Shown here piece after piece: positions 8,320-16,407 of a stretch of 41,833 nucleotides of DNA (position 1 is its first letter; each line of letters starts with the position of its first letter). Source of the DNA: Candidatus Sumerlaeia bacterium (lineage in GTDB: Bacteria; Sumerlaeota; Sumerlaeia; JADFCW01); contig JAOAGV010000029.1 in the NCBI GenBank assembly GCA_026415575.1, positions 1-41,833 on the forward strand, written 5' to 3'. The position numbers and the translations under genes were made by a program. The notes under the pieces are model-generated. The model made no database searches, was not told where the DNA came from, and saw nothing but the letters and a program-made list of their open reading frames with translations.

Positions 8320-9261
8320 CTACGAATGGCTCAACGCGCTGAACCGCCGCGTGTATTCGGCGTTCTCGGCCGCTTGATCGCTGAACTTGTCGTAAATGCC
8401 AACGATCACTCCGTCCGTCGGCTTGATGCCCTCGAACGTCTGACGAAAGGCCTGTTCCACAGATTCCTTGCGGTCGCACAGGCGGCCTGCGGCGAGAATT
8501 TTGAAGGCAAAGCAGGTGCGCCGGGTCTGGCGCATCGCTTTGAACATCCGCGGCGGGTCTTCTTCGAGATACACCTCGCGCACGGGAATGGGCACATAGC
8601 CCAGCATTTTTTTAAGTTCCTCGCGCGTGCGATGTCGCTCATAGACGCACGTCATGTAAAAATCAATGTCCCAGCCTTTCGATTCGACGGCGTCCACCAC
8701 GTCGGGCATGTGGGTGGAAACGCCGACCAGCACACCGGCATCGCGCACACGTTTGAGATAGTCGTGGATGCGGTCGAGTTTTCCCGCCTTGAACAGCGAG
8801 TCTGTTACTTCGCCGTGATGGGCGATGCCGATGCAGCCAACATCGAGGAGTTGCTTGAGATACTCTCCGGCGTCAGGGACATCGCCCCGCCCCAGAGAAA
8901 TATACAGCATCTTGCCGCCCTGCTCCCGATACTGGCGATAAACCCAGTGGTGTTGGTCGCTGCCCTGCCAGAGCGAAATGCCGGCCGCCTCGCAACGGCG
9001 CAGGGTTTGTAGCTTCTGTTCCGTCGTGTAATAGGCCCGCATTTCGTTGTTCACAAACACGGACAAGTGCGAGCCCGCATGGAAGGGGTTGGCGCCGACC
9101 ACCAAGCGCGAGACCGTGTATTTGCCAAACGGAATCTGGGGCATGGCACCCGGCGCGGCTTCAGCTTTTTTCGCTTTTGCCGGTGCTCCGACAGCTTGGT
9201 TTGCCGCCAGAAGCGACACAGGCAGGGTGCCCATGCGACTGCAAAAAGCACGGCGTTCCAT
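8320..9261 (-). CDS. Exported aldo/keto-reductase-like TIM-barrel protein
   Basis: 313 residues. The N-terminus MERRAFCSRMGTLPVSLLAA is Tat-like (RRAF, hydrophobic stretch). The mature part starts with VSRLVVGANPFHAGSHLS and continues with repeated strand-helix units (LRRCEAAGISLWQGSD, GCIGIAHHGEVTDSLFKAG, DAGVLVGVSTH, FAFKILAAGRLCD, GVIVGIYDKFSDQ), reminiscent of the aldo/keto reductase barrel, but the catalytic Tyr and Lys cannot be placed with confidence. The start at 9261 has AAGGAG 9 bases upstream. The reaction is not established. The position between DUF1080 and isomerase genes points to extracytoplasmic carbohydrate metabolism. Confidence 0.7.
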   Translation of the reverse strand: MERRAFCSRMGTLPVSLLAANQAVGAPAKAKKAEAAPGAMPQIPFGKYTVSRLVVGANPFHAGSHLSVFVNNEMRAYYTTEQKLQTLRRCEAAGISLWQGSDQHHWVYRQYREQGGKMLYISLGRGDVPDAGEYLKQLLDVGCIGIAHHGEVTDSLFKAGKLDRIHDYLKRVRDAGVLVGVSTHMPDVVDAVESKGWDIDFYMTCVYERHRTREELKKMLGYVPIPVREVYLEEDPPRMFKAMRQTRRTCFAFKILAAGRLCDRKESVEQAFRQTFEGIKPTDGVIVGIYDKFSDQAAENAEYTRRFSALSHS

Positions 9262-9329
9262 GAAACATGGCTCCTTCACCGGCATGGATGCTGCAGATGG
9301 ATCGGACACCCAACCCATTGCCGCCCTAA

Positions 9330-10067
9330 TTATCTTGTAATCTCCCGAATCCGAATATTGCGCCAGCGGACTTGCGCCTCAGGGGTGCCGCCAAAGGAAT
9401 GCACCTGCAAACCGATGAAACCCGAGGCCGTCATCGTGTCGGTAAAGTCCGCCACCTTGGTGTCGTTGATCCAAGTCTGAATGCGCGGGCCGATACAGAG
9501 GATGCGATACTTGTTCCATTCCCCTGCCTTGTATGGGCCGCCCTTCTTGGTCTTGTCGTTCTTTTCGAGGTCGAGGAACCGCGCCCGGCGCGCTTCGTCA
9601 TAGACATGCCCGGCATTGATATTGTCGGCGATTTCGACCTGATAGCCGTGGACCCGACCGTCCTTGTATTCCTTTTTGCTCTCGCTGCGAATCTGAATGC
9701 CGGAATTCAGACGGGGGTCGCATTTCACCTCGCACTCGAACTCAAAATCGCTGTAGTTCTTTTCCGTGCAAAGAAACGAATTGGGGCTGCCCTTGACGGT
9801 CGTGCCGACGATGCAGCCGTCCTCGACGTGATACTTTGCCGTGCCGTTGATCTGTTTCCATCCTGTGAGGTCTTTCCCGTTGAACAGAGAGACCCAGCCC
9901 TCGGCAGACGCCGGAGGAGTGGCTTTGGCCGGCTCAATGGCCGCGGGAGCCTCTTTGGCGGCCTTGCGGCCTTGGCCCCTTTTCGTGCCCGCGCTTTTTC
10001 CCGCCGACCCCATACACAGTGCCGCAGCCAGAGCGATGGCCAGTCCATAATACAGAGTTTGTTTCAT
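9330..10067 (-). CDS. Exported DUF1080 (3-keto-disaccharide hydrolase-like) domain protein
   Basis: 245 residues. A Sec signal peptide (MKQTLYYGLAIALAAALCMG; the Cys could be a lipoprotein lipidation site) is followed by a Lys/Ala/Pro-rich spacer to about residue 55. A single DUF1080 domain follows, opening with WVSLFNGKDLTGW and containing FECEVKCDPRLNSGIQIRS, GYQVEI, GEWNKYRI and IGLQVHSFGG. The fold is a concanavalin-like jelly roll, and some members hydrolyse 3-keto-glycosides. The ATG at 10067 has GGAGG 8 bases upstream, which rules out the GTG at 10076. It follows the lyase-like/serine-hydrolase fusion by 83 bases, consistent with a polysaccharide-degradation role outside the cytoplasm. 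Confidence 0.88.
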   Translation of the reverse strand: MKQTLYYGLAIALAAALCMGSAGKSAGTKRGQGRKAAKEAPAAIEPAKATPPASAEGWVSLFNGKDLTGWKQINGTAKYHVEDGCIVGTTVKGSPNSFLCTEKNYSDFEFECEVKCDPRLNSGIQIRSESKKEYKDGRVHGYQVEIADNINAGHVYDEARRARFLDLEKNDKTKKGGPYKAGEWNKYRILCIGPRIQTWINDTKVADFTDTMTASGFIGLQVHSFGGTPEAQVRWRNIRIREITR

Positions 10068-10150
10068 GTAACGCACCTCCTGTTATGTTTTTGAAAACGA
10101 GAAAGTTGCTTTCAACGATTTACAAGGAAAACCGTCCGAAAAGAGCACTG

Positions 10151-12106
10151 TCAATTCGTGATTGCTGCGCCCACTTTTCCGAGAAAGGTGCTATAGGCGG
10201 CATCACCGATTGGGCGGTCGCTCTGATCCAGCCCCAGCCGCACGACCACCATCTTCCATTCGGGAATGACAAGTACGACATTGTTGTTGTACCCCATGGC
10301 GGCAAAGGTGCGCGGCGGCGCTTCGGGCCATTTGCGCCGCCCTTTGGGGCCCATGCCGTTGACCCACCAGTTGAACCCATACTGCCCCGGACCGCCGTCG
10401 CTGCTGGGATGGCCGATGGGTAGGGTCGCGGGTACCTGAACGGTGGTGGCCGCGTCCACCCACTGCGTGCTAATTAATTGGCGGCCATTCCAGTTGCCAC
10501 GATTGAGAAAGAGGTGACCGAAGCGGGCAATCTCGCGTGCGCTGATCATCATATGGCGGTTGCTGTTGCCCGACCCGCCATTGACCTTGAGCCCCTCGAT
10601 GTCCGCAAATTCGCCCCAGTCCCATTTGGCGCGGTCCATGCCGATGGGGTCGGCGATCCGGCGCTTGAACAAGTCTTCGATGGGTTCGCCGGCAATCCGC
10701 GTCAGCACATGGCCGAATTGGTTCATCGCCGAATCCCAGTAGGCATACTTGGAACCGGGCGGCGAAAACAGGGGCTTGTCGCCAGGCAGCCACCACGTAG
10801 TGCTGGGCCCGTGCGCATAGGAACCGCGTGGTTCGTCGCCGACGGCATAGTAGCCCGACGTCATGGTCGTAAAGTGGCGCAACGTGACGCCGGGAAAGGT
10901 CTTGGCCATGGCCGGCAGGTATTTCATCGCCGCCGTGTCCAACGTTGCTTTTCCATCGTCCACCAACAGCCCCAGCACAGTGCTGGTGAAGGACTTGGTG
11001 CACGACCATACGCCGTGCTGGTGGTCAATGTTGTCGCCTTTCCATATCATGCGGCCGTTGCGAATAACAACAGCTTCGCGGACGCCGTCGCGGCCGGCAT
11101 TCTCCCGAAGATAGTCGAGCGCCTGCCGGAGTTTTGCGGAGTCCACGTCCTGCGATTCGGGCGTGGTCTCTTCCCACGCATCTGCGGGAAAAGCCATGCC
11201 GGTTTGTTTTGTGGGGCGTGCGACCGACGGTGCGCCACTCTTGGATGCGGCGGCGGCGAGCGGGCCGATCGGTTTCCGCGAAATGACCAGCTCGTCTATG
11301 TACAGATGGTGATCGCGTTCGGCCGTCCATGACCCGCCGAGATAGATGTTCACCCAAACCGACTCAATTTTGAGCGCGGGGACATCGCGCATGCGGACGT
11401 CGGTTTTCTCAAAGGCGAGACGTCCGTCCACCCAGCCGCGCAGGACACCGTCGTTCTGTCCGGGTGTATTCATTTTGGCGTATTGCTCAATGCAATACCA
11501 TCGGTTGTTTTCGAGCAAACCCAAACCATCCCTGTCCCAGACCCATTCGGAGCCGTATTGGCCGCGCATGTCCACATGATAGCAGTAAAAGCCAATGGGG
11601 GTCTTGCCGCCTTTCTGGCCGCGGAACAAGCCGCGCGCCGACCAGCCGTCGCGGCCATTGACGCGCCGTCCACCCCAACCGGCCCGCCCGTACGTGCCGC
11701 CGAAGCCGGGAAACTTGCCGCCCTGCCGGGGATTCCAGTCGTCGGCCAAGCGCAAGTAGTAGCGGAAGTAAATCTCTTCGGGCTCAAAACCGACACGCTT
11801 TTGAAAGGGAAATGACAAACTGACCCCATAATGGTCGCCGCGGTCCACCTTGATGCGCAAAGCCTTGCCGCAAAGCGGCTCGAACTTCAGGCCCGGGTCT
11901 TCGGCCACAAGGGCGGTATGGGGGTCGGGCGCCCGCAGCCCCCATTCCTTGAACCAAGTGTCCGATTCAAATGCGCAGGAAAACAAAACATCAGCGGTTG
12001 AAGCAGCCGAATCGGATGCGGCCGCGCGTAGAGCACCGCGCGAAGGGTTGTAGGCCAGACTGCCAACAACAGTCAGAAAAACCAAAATCTTCTGTTTCTT
12101 GCCCAT
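10151..12106 (-). CDS. Exported fusion: PL14-like polysaccharide lyase domain plus class C beta-lactamase-type serine hydrolase
   Basis: 651 residues with two catalytic-type domains. After a signal peptide, residues ~40-280 resemble the polysaccharide lyase 14 jelly roll (EEIYFRYYLRLADDWNP, GGKFPGFGGTYGRAGWGGR, GFYCYHVDMRGQYG, LYIDELVISR). A low-complexity linker (~281-320) leads to a beta-lactamase/penicillin-binding-like hydrolase (~325-645) with the SxxK nucleophile motif SCTK at 368-371, a YWD triplet (456-458) where class C enzymes have YxN, and a C-terminal GYNNNVVLVIPE. Such hydrolases act as esterases, amidases or peptidases. Co-occurrence in one chain suggests removal of ester or amide groups from the polysaccharide bound by the first domain, but this is inference. 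First gene of the minus-strand run. Confidence 0.82.
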   Translation of the reverse strand: MGKKQKILVFLTVVGSLAYNPSRGALRAAASDSAASTADVLFSCAFESDTWFKEWGLRAPDPHTALVAEDPGLKFEPLCGKALRIKVDRGDHYGVSLSFPFQKRVGFEPEEIYFRYYLRLADDWNPRQGGKFPGFGGTYGRAGWGGRRVNGRDGWSARGLFRGQKGGKTPIGFYCYHVDMRGQYGSEWVWDRDGLGLLENNRWYCIEQYAKMNTPGQNDGVLRGWVDGRLAFEKTDVRMRDVPALKIESVWVNIYLGGSWTAERDHHLYIDELVISRKPIGPLAAAASKSGAPSVARPTKQTGMAFPADAWEETTPESQDVDSAKLRQALDYLRENAGRDGVREAVVIRNGRMIWKGDNIDHQHGVWSCTKSFTSTVLGLLVDDGKATLDTAAMKYLPAMAKTFPGVTLRHFTTMTSGYYAVGDEPRGSYAHGPSTTWWLPGDKPLFSPPGSKYAYWDSAMNQFGHVLTRIAGEPIEDLFKRRIADPIGMDRAKWDWGEFADIEGLKVNGGSGNSNRHMMISAREIARFGHLFLNRGNWNGRQLISTQWVDAATTVQVPATLPIGHPSSDGGPGQYGFNWWVNGMGPKGRRKWPEAPPRTFAAMGYNNNVVLVIPEWKMVVVRLGLDQSDRPIGDAAYSTFLGKVGAAITN

Positions 12107-12443
12107 GTTTGCAATCTCTTATAGGGAACATTGCGGACGGCGCAGGATATCCTTCCCTTCCTGTGGGGTGGGCGTCCTCTTCGTATGCGAGTGTGGCGGC
12201 CCAAAAAAAGTCTGGCAAGGGAAATTTCACGCGGGCGCACGCAAATGGGCTTGACAACCGGCGGCCGTGTTGTAATATAAATTTACAGATTGTTGGATAT
12301 CCCAAACCGCTGTTTGCTGCAAGACACCTCCTTCACGACATCAGCGCTGCGACAAAAAGGGTGAGTCGGTCCACCAGAGAGATCTCCTGAGCAGGAGTTA
12401 ATCGCTTCCCGACAAGGATTGTCTTGGAAGGGGGAACTCAATC
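12107..12443. other. Divergent intergenic region (337 bases)
   Basis: This gap separates the lyase-like/serine-hydrolase fusion (-) from the propeller gene (+). It holds a clear rightward sigma-70-like promoter (12251-12278). The transcribed leader of about 155 bases contains a small hairpin CTCCTGAGCAGGAG (about 12387) and a purine-rich AAGGGGG ribosome site just before 12444. I see no open frame with good codon use and no strong leftward promoter for the fusion gene. Confidence 0.5.
12251..12278 (+). promoter_or_regulatory. Sigma-70-like promoter for the propeller gene
   Basis: A perfect -35 TTGACA (12251-12256) is followed after 16 bases by TAATAT (12273-12278), with a TG just upstream of the -10. 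The AT-rich -10 region stands out from the GC-rich surroundings. It faces the propeller gene at 12444, giving a leader of roughly 155 bases. Confidence 0.6.
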
Positions 12444-13457
12444 ATGGATCGGAGCATTTTGTTTTGCGTCGCCATTTTGTTGTATCTCGGCATTGCATCA
12501 TCAACCGGAATTTGGGGGCAAACAGTCCACCCGCAAATCCCGCCCAATCTTCCCGAACACGCCTACGCTGTTTGCCGGCACAGCGTCTTTTTCTATGGAA
12601 CACTGCGAACAGACACGGCTAATGCACGTCCGCATCTGTATCGGATGGATTTTGCCACGTCGGAGATTGCGCGCGTCCTGCCGGATGAGGCAGAAAACAG
12701 CGCGTTGGGCGGGCAATGCTTGTATCTGGCCGCCAGCAGCGACGGCAGCACATTGGCACTTGTCGCGGTTGCCGCGGCATCAACTCCACGAACCAGCCGA
12801 ATTGTGCTTCTGAACACGCACACGCGTGCGATTCGGGAACTTGTGGCCAACAACCGCTGGAACAACTATCCATCTTTCTCCCCCGACGGCCGGCAGATTG
12901 CATTTTTTCACCAAGCACCCGCGGAAGGCGCGAAAACTTATGTCCCTGCAACGTTGTCGGTGGCGAATCTGGACAATGGCACCGTGCAAGACCTAATCGA
13001 AGTGATACGCAAGGAATCGGACGATTCCGAACCGGCCTGGTCGCCAAGAGGACAATGGATTGCCTATTCTTCCTGGCTCGGCCCAACCAGTGGTTCCGCC
13101 ATTTCCATGATTGCTGCGTCCGGCGGCTTGTCCCGCCGGATTACGCCGCTGGGCATCCATCTGTGCCGACATCCCCAGTGGCTGGATTGCGAACGGATCA
13201 TTTACTGCGCGGTTGGCGAGAAAGGAGTCTCGGGACTATATGGAATCAATCGCGACGGAACAGGCAATCGAATCCTGTTTCGCGGCGTGATTGTTTCCCC
13301 GCCCCAAGTCAATCGCGAGACAGCACAGATTTGCTTCGCGGCAATTCCGCCGGACGCAACCGGCAAACGGCCGGCCCGGTTGATCGTCATCAATGAACAC
13401 GGCGACCGGATGCTGGGTCCGTTTGGCAAAATATTCCTGCACCGCTGGCGCCTTTAA
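12444..13457 (+). CDS. Exported TolB-like beta-propeller (PD40-type) protein
   Basis: 337 residues. A signal peptide (MDRSILFCVAILLYLGIASS) precedes WD40-like beta-propeller blades of the PD40/TolB type: NYPSFSPDGRQIAFF (about 140-155), EPAWSPRGQWIAYSS (about 195-210), CRHPQWLDCERIIYC and SGLYGINRDGTGNRILF. The SPDGRQIAF signature is diagnostic of the repeat. Such proteins are periplasmic binding scaffolds, and there is no enzymatic domain. AAGGGGG lies about 10 bases upstream of the ATG, and a good promoter lies at 12251. Third-position GC is lower than in neighbours, which may hint at a different history. A structured hairpin follows the stop. The ligand is unknown. Confidence 0.8.
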   Translation: MDRSILFCVAILLYLGIASSTGIWGQTVHPQIPPNLPEHAYAVCRHSVFFYGTLRTDTANARPHLYRMDFATSEIARVLPDEAENSALGGQCLYLAASSDGSTLALVAVAAASTPRTSRIVLLNTHTRAIRELVANNRWNNYPSFSPDGRQIAFFHQAPAEGAKTYVPATLSVANLDNGTVQDLIEVIRKESDDSEPAWSPRGQWIAYSSWLGPTSGSAISMIAASGGLSRRITPLGIHLCRHPQWLDCERIIYCAVGEKGVSGLYGINRDGTGNRILFRGVIVSPPQVNRETAQICFAAIPPDATGKRPARLIVINEHGDRMLGPFGKIFLHRWRL

Positions 13458-13458
13458 A

Positions 13459-13506
13459 GGCCGGTCGGAAAACGCATATCGTCCCTGCGGGAGTGAACGA
13501 CCGGCC
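13459..13506 (+). terminator. Nested hairpin right after the propeller gene (terminator-like, no U tract)
   Basis: GGCCGGTCG (13459-13467) pairs perfectly with CGACCGGCC (13498-13506). The 30-base loop itself holds a TCCC-TGC-GGGA hairpin (about 13481-13491). It begins one base after the stop codon. No T-run follows, so it may be an mRNA-stabilising or Rho-related structure rather than an intrinsic terminator. Confidence 0.4.
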
Positions 13507-13667
13507 CGCCCGGAAAAACCCCTTGGGGTGGAAAATCCATACATCCCAAACGACGCTTCACACGGTCTCCCGACAGACTCAGGGTCATTCTTAATGCCTT
13601 CCCCAACAAATTGCCGATTGACAGAAATCCCTTTGTCCTGTGAATCCTGCCGCCAGTGGGACGGACC

Positions 13668-14741
13668 ATGTTCGGCAAGCAATCACAACGTTTTATTCTT
13701 TTCTATTCGGCGGCGCCAATGAACTACGTGATGTTCCGGCGCGTGGCCGACCGTTTGCGGGGCGATCCGCGCTTGCGCATTTTTGTTTTTGCCGAGGACG
13801 CCGGCAACCGCGATATTGCCGCCCTCTACGCGCCGCTCGGACTTCGCGCCGACGACTTTACCTCATCCTTTTGCGCCCGCTTGGGCCGCTTCGACCTTTA
13901 TGTCAGCGCCGACCCTAAAATGATCGGCCGCCGCTGCCGGAAGAAAGCGCATATTTTTCACGGCATGTCGTTCAAGGGCAAAGCCTTCACACCCCAGATG
14001 GCGCGCTATGATCGCCTGTTTCTTTTCGGCGAATACCAGCGGCGTCGTTTTGTCGAAAAGGGAATCTTCCCGCCCGACGATCCGCGGTTCGTGCTGATCG
14101 GCATGCCCAAACTCGATCCGCTTGTGGACGGTTCGCTGGATCGCCGCGCCATCGCCGAACAGCTCGGACTTGATCTGACGAAGCCGACAGTTCTCTACGC
14201 GCCGACATGGAGCTCCCGGTCTTCGATTGCAAAGGTCGGCTCGACCATAGTCGAGTTGATCGGCCGGCTGCCGGTCAATTTTGTTGTGAAGCTGCACGAT
14301 CTAAGCCTGCTGCCCGGACACACGAAATTCGGCGGCCCTGAAGGCATTCGCCAACTTCAGCAGCAGTTTCCGTCGTTTCATTTTGTAAGCGACTACGACG
14401 TAACGCCGCTGCTGTTTGTGAGCGATCTTCTGATTAGCGACGCCTCGTCGGTCGCCAACGAGTTTCTGGTGCTCGACCGCCCGATTATCTTTCTCGACGT
14501 GCCGGAATTGTTTGCCCACTATCGAAAAACTATTGACCTTGACACGTGGGGCCGTCGAACCGGTTATGTGGTCTCCGATGCCGCGCAACTGCCCGACGTC
14601 GTGCTGCATGCATTGAAACATCCCGATGAGCATGCCGACATTCGCCGCGCCGCTGCCGCCGACTACTTCCACGATCCGGGCCGCGCCACCGATCGCGCGG
14701 TGGCCGAAATTTATCGCCTGTTGGAGATACCGCCGAAATGA
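13668..14741 (+). CDS. CDP-glycerol:glycerophosphotransferase-like (TagB/TagF family) protein
   Basis: About 357 residues of the Glyphos_transf/GT-B fold. Signatures are an early VSADPKMIGRRCRKKAHIFHGMSFKGK (acceptor-side HG motif), GMPKLDPLVDG, VLYAPTWSSRSS, FVVKLHD, and SDLLISDASSVANEFLVLDRPIIFLD, which match the CDP-binding half of TagB/TagF enzymes. These enzymes move glycerol phosphate or ribitol phosphate from CDP-polyols to membrane-linked acceptors. The start is placed at the ATG at 13668; a GTG at 13656 is also in frame. It shares ATGA with the downstream nucleotidyltransferase gene, which could make its CDP-linked donor. In a probable Gram-negative-type cell the product would be a phospho-polyol decoration of a surface glycan (inference). 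Confidence 0.82.
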   Translation: MFGKQSQRFILFYSAAPMNYVMFRRVADRLRGDPRLRIFVFAEDAGNRDIAALYAPLGLRADDFTSSFCARLGRFDLYVSADPKMIGRRCRKKAHIFHGMSFKGKAFTPQMARYDRLFLFGEYQRRRFVEKGIFPPDDPRFVLIGMPKLDPLVDGSLDRRAIAEQLGLDLTKPTVLYAPTWSSRSSIAKVGSTIVELIGRLPVNFVVKLHDLSLLPGHTKFGGPEGIRQLQQQFPSFHFVSDYDVTPLLFVSDLLISDASSVANEFLVLDRPIIFLDVPELFAHYRKTIDLDTWGRRTGYVVSDAAQLPDVVLHALKHPDEHADIRRAAAADYFHDPGRATDRAVAEIYRLLEIPPK

Positions 14742-15472
14742 AGGCTCTGATTCTCGCCGCCGGACGCGGGCTTCGCATGGGAGCCTCCACGGATGCGCTG
14801 CCCAAGTGTTTGCTCTCGCTGGGTCCGGAAACCATCCTTCGCTTTCAACTGCGCGCGCTGCAATGGGCCGGTGTCCGTGACGTGGCGATTGTTACAGGGT
14901 TTTGCGCCGAGAAGGTCCGCGCCGGAGCAGCGGATTTCTGTGTGCGCTTTTACCATAACGCAGAATACGATACGACGAACAGCTTGTACTCGTTTTATTG
15001 TGCGCGCGAGTTTGCCCGCGATGGCACCCTCGTTCTCAACAGCGACGTTGTGTTTCACCCGGCGCTGCTGCCCCTGCTCATCAAGTCCGAATCCCCCAAC
15101 GCCCTCCTTTACGAGCCGCGCTCGGCCATGGGCGACGAGGAGATGAAAATCGCGCTCGACGGCTGCGGCACGGTCGCCCGCATCAGCAAGTTGCTTGCGT
15201 CCGACGAGGCCGCTGGTGAAAATCTTGGTCTCGTCAAATTCGGGCCGGCCACAGCCGATGCCGCCTTTGAAATCCTTGTCCAACAGCAGCCCGAACGCTT
15301 CCGACGTCTCTGGCTCCCCGAATGCATCAACCATCTGGCCGGCCTGCATCCCTTCCGCGCAATTCCCATCGGCGGCCTGCCCTGGACGGAAATAGATTTT
15401 CCCGACGACCTCGAACGCGCCCGGAACACAATCTACCCGCAGTGCGCGAAAGCGCTGCGGGAGACTTGCTGA
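14738..15472 (+). CDS. LicC-like sugar/alcohol-phosphate nucleotidyltransferase
   Basis: 244 residues, NTP_transferase fold. The N-terminal loop LILAAGRGLRMG and PKCLLSLG form the nucleotide site; LVLNSDVVF supplies a metal-binding Asp. The motif YHNAEYDTTNSLYSFY and the C-terminal PWTEIDFPDDLERA match the LicC/phosphocholine and phosphonate cytidylyltransferase group, so CTP is the likely nucleotide (family inference). Translation is coupled to the upstream TagB/TagF-like gene by a 4-base ATGA overlap, so the pair probably makes and transfers one CDP-activated group. The alcohol could be choline, ethanolamine, a polyol or a phosphonate; nothing in the sequence settles this. It is convergent with pyrK. 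Confidence 0.8.
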   Translation: MKALILAAGRGLRMGASTDALPKCLLSLGPETILRFQLRALQWAGVRDVAIVTGFCAEKVRAGAADFCVRFYHNAEYDTTNSLYSFYCAREFARDGTLVLNSDVVFHPALLPLLIKSESPNALLYEPRSAMGDEEMKIALDGCGTVARISKLLASDEAAGENLGLVKFGPATADAAFEILVQQQPERFRRLWLPECINHLAGLHPFRAIPIGGLPWTEIDFPDDLERARNTIYPQCAKALRETC

Positions 15473-15516
15473 CCGCGCTGTCTCCCTTCCGCTGCGCAGG
15501 CAATTCCCACCATCAA

Positions 15517-16368
15517 CTATTGGTTGGTTTTCTGCGGAGCGAAAAATATCTCGGCGGGAAACACCGGTCCTTCGGTGCAAACGCGCTGATAGCCGCGCGC
15601 AGTTTCAATCGAACAGCCCATACATGCGCCGACCCCGCAAGCCATCTGCTGCTCAAAGGACAGCTGGGCGGGGAGATTGCGTTCGCGTGCGAGGCAAATC
15701 AATGCCTCCAACAGCGGGCGCGGCCCGCATGCGTAAATAGAGGCGTCGTCGCCAATTTCGCGCGCCACAACTTCGCTGATCACGCCGCGATGGCCGGCTG
15801 TTCCGTCGTCGGTGCTGACCACAAGGCGTTGAACCTCGTTTTCAACATTCCCAAGCAGGGCCAGTTCGCTTTTTGTGCGCACGCCATAATAAAGAACCGC
15901 GGGAATGCCGAGCGACCGGAGCGTGCGGGCCAGAAAGACAATTGGGGGCGCGCCCAGTCCGCCCGCAACAAGGCAGATAACACCCGCTCTGGCCGGCCGC
16001 GCGTCCTGCGCCTGACTGCAACTGTGCAAATCCCTGGCATCGGGGCCGATCTCAAACGGACGGCCAAGCGGCCCGATTACATCGAGCGTTTCGCCCGGAC
16101 GCCGTGCCGCCAGAAGTTGGGTTCCCACACCAATGATCCGAAAGACGATCTCGATGCGGCCGCGCTCGTCGCACCCGCCAATGCTGAACGGCCGGCGAAG
16201 GAGCGGCGCGTCGGTCTGGCCGGCGCGAATGGCCACGAACTGCCCCGGCTGGTCGCCCGCCGCAATCTGCGGCGCCTCGAAGACCAGCCGCACAATGTCA
16301 TCGGTCAAGCGCGTCGTTTCCACCACAGGCGCGAACACGCGTTTTTTTCCGCATTTGTCTGTGTGCAT
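15517..16368 (-). CDS. pyrK: Dihydroorotate dehydrogenase B electron transfer subunit
   Basis: 283 residues. An FAD domain (about 10-105) contains RRPFSI, an NAD-binding domain carries VAGGLGAPPIVFLAR (134-148) and YACGPRPLLEAL, and a [2Fe-2S] site is formed by C244, C249, C252 and C264 in ACGVGACMGC...RVC. PyrK passes electrons from the PyrDB flavoprotein to NAD+ in pyrimidine synthesis. The catalytic pyrD partner is not in the window, although pyrC and pyrB lie directly upstream on the same strand. A serine/cysteine-rich insert (HSCSQAQDARPAR, about 115-127) before the NAD domain looks unusual. Last gene of the pur-pyr run. Confidence 0.93.
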   Translation of the reverse strand: MHTDKCGKKRVFAPVVETTRLTDDIVRLVFEAPQIAAGDQPGQFVAIRAGQTDAPLLRRPFSIGGCDERGRIEIVFRIIGVGTQLLAARRPGETLDVIGPLGRPFEIGPDARDLHSCSQAQDARPARAGVICLVAGGLGAPPIVFLARTLRSLGIPAVLYYGVRTKSELALLGNVENEVQRLVVSTDDGTAGHRGVISEVVAREIGDDASIYACGPRPLLEALICLARERNLPAQLSFEQQMACGVGACMGCSIETARGYQRVCTEGPVFPAEIFFAPQKTNQ

Positions 16369-16407
16369 CGGAGAAAACCCGTGGCAGCCAGCGTTGCAGT
16401 TTCTTGA

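Noticed and set aside
13618-13646. TTGACA as promoter for the TagB/TagF-like gene
   Set aside because: The sequence 17 bases downstream (TGAATC) matches only two of six -10 positions.
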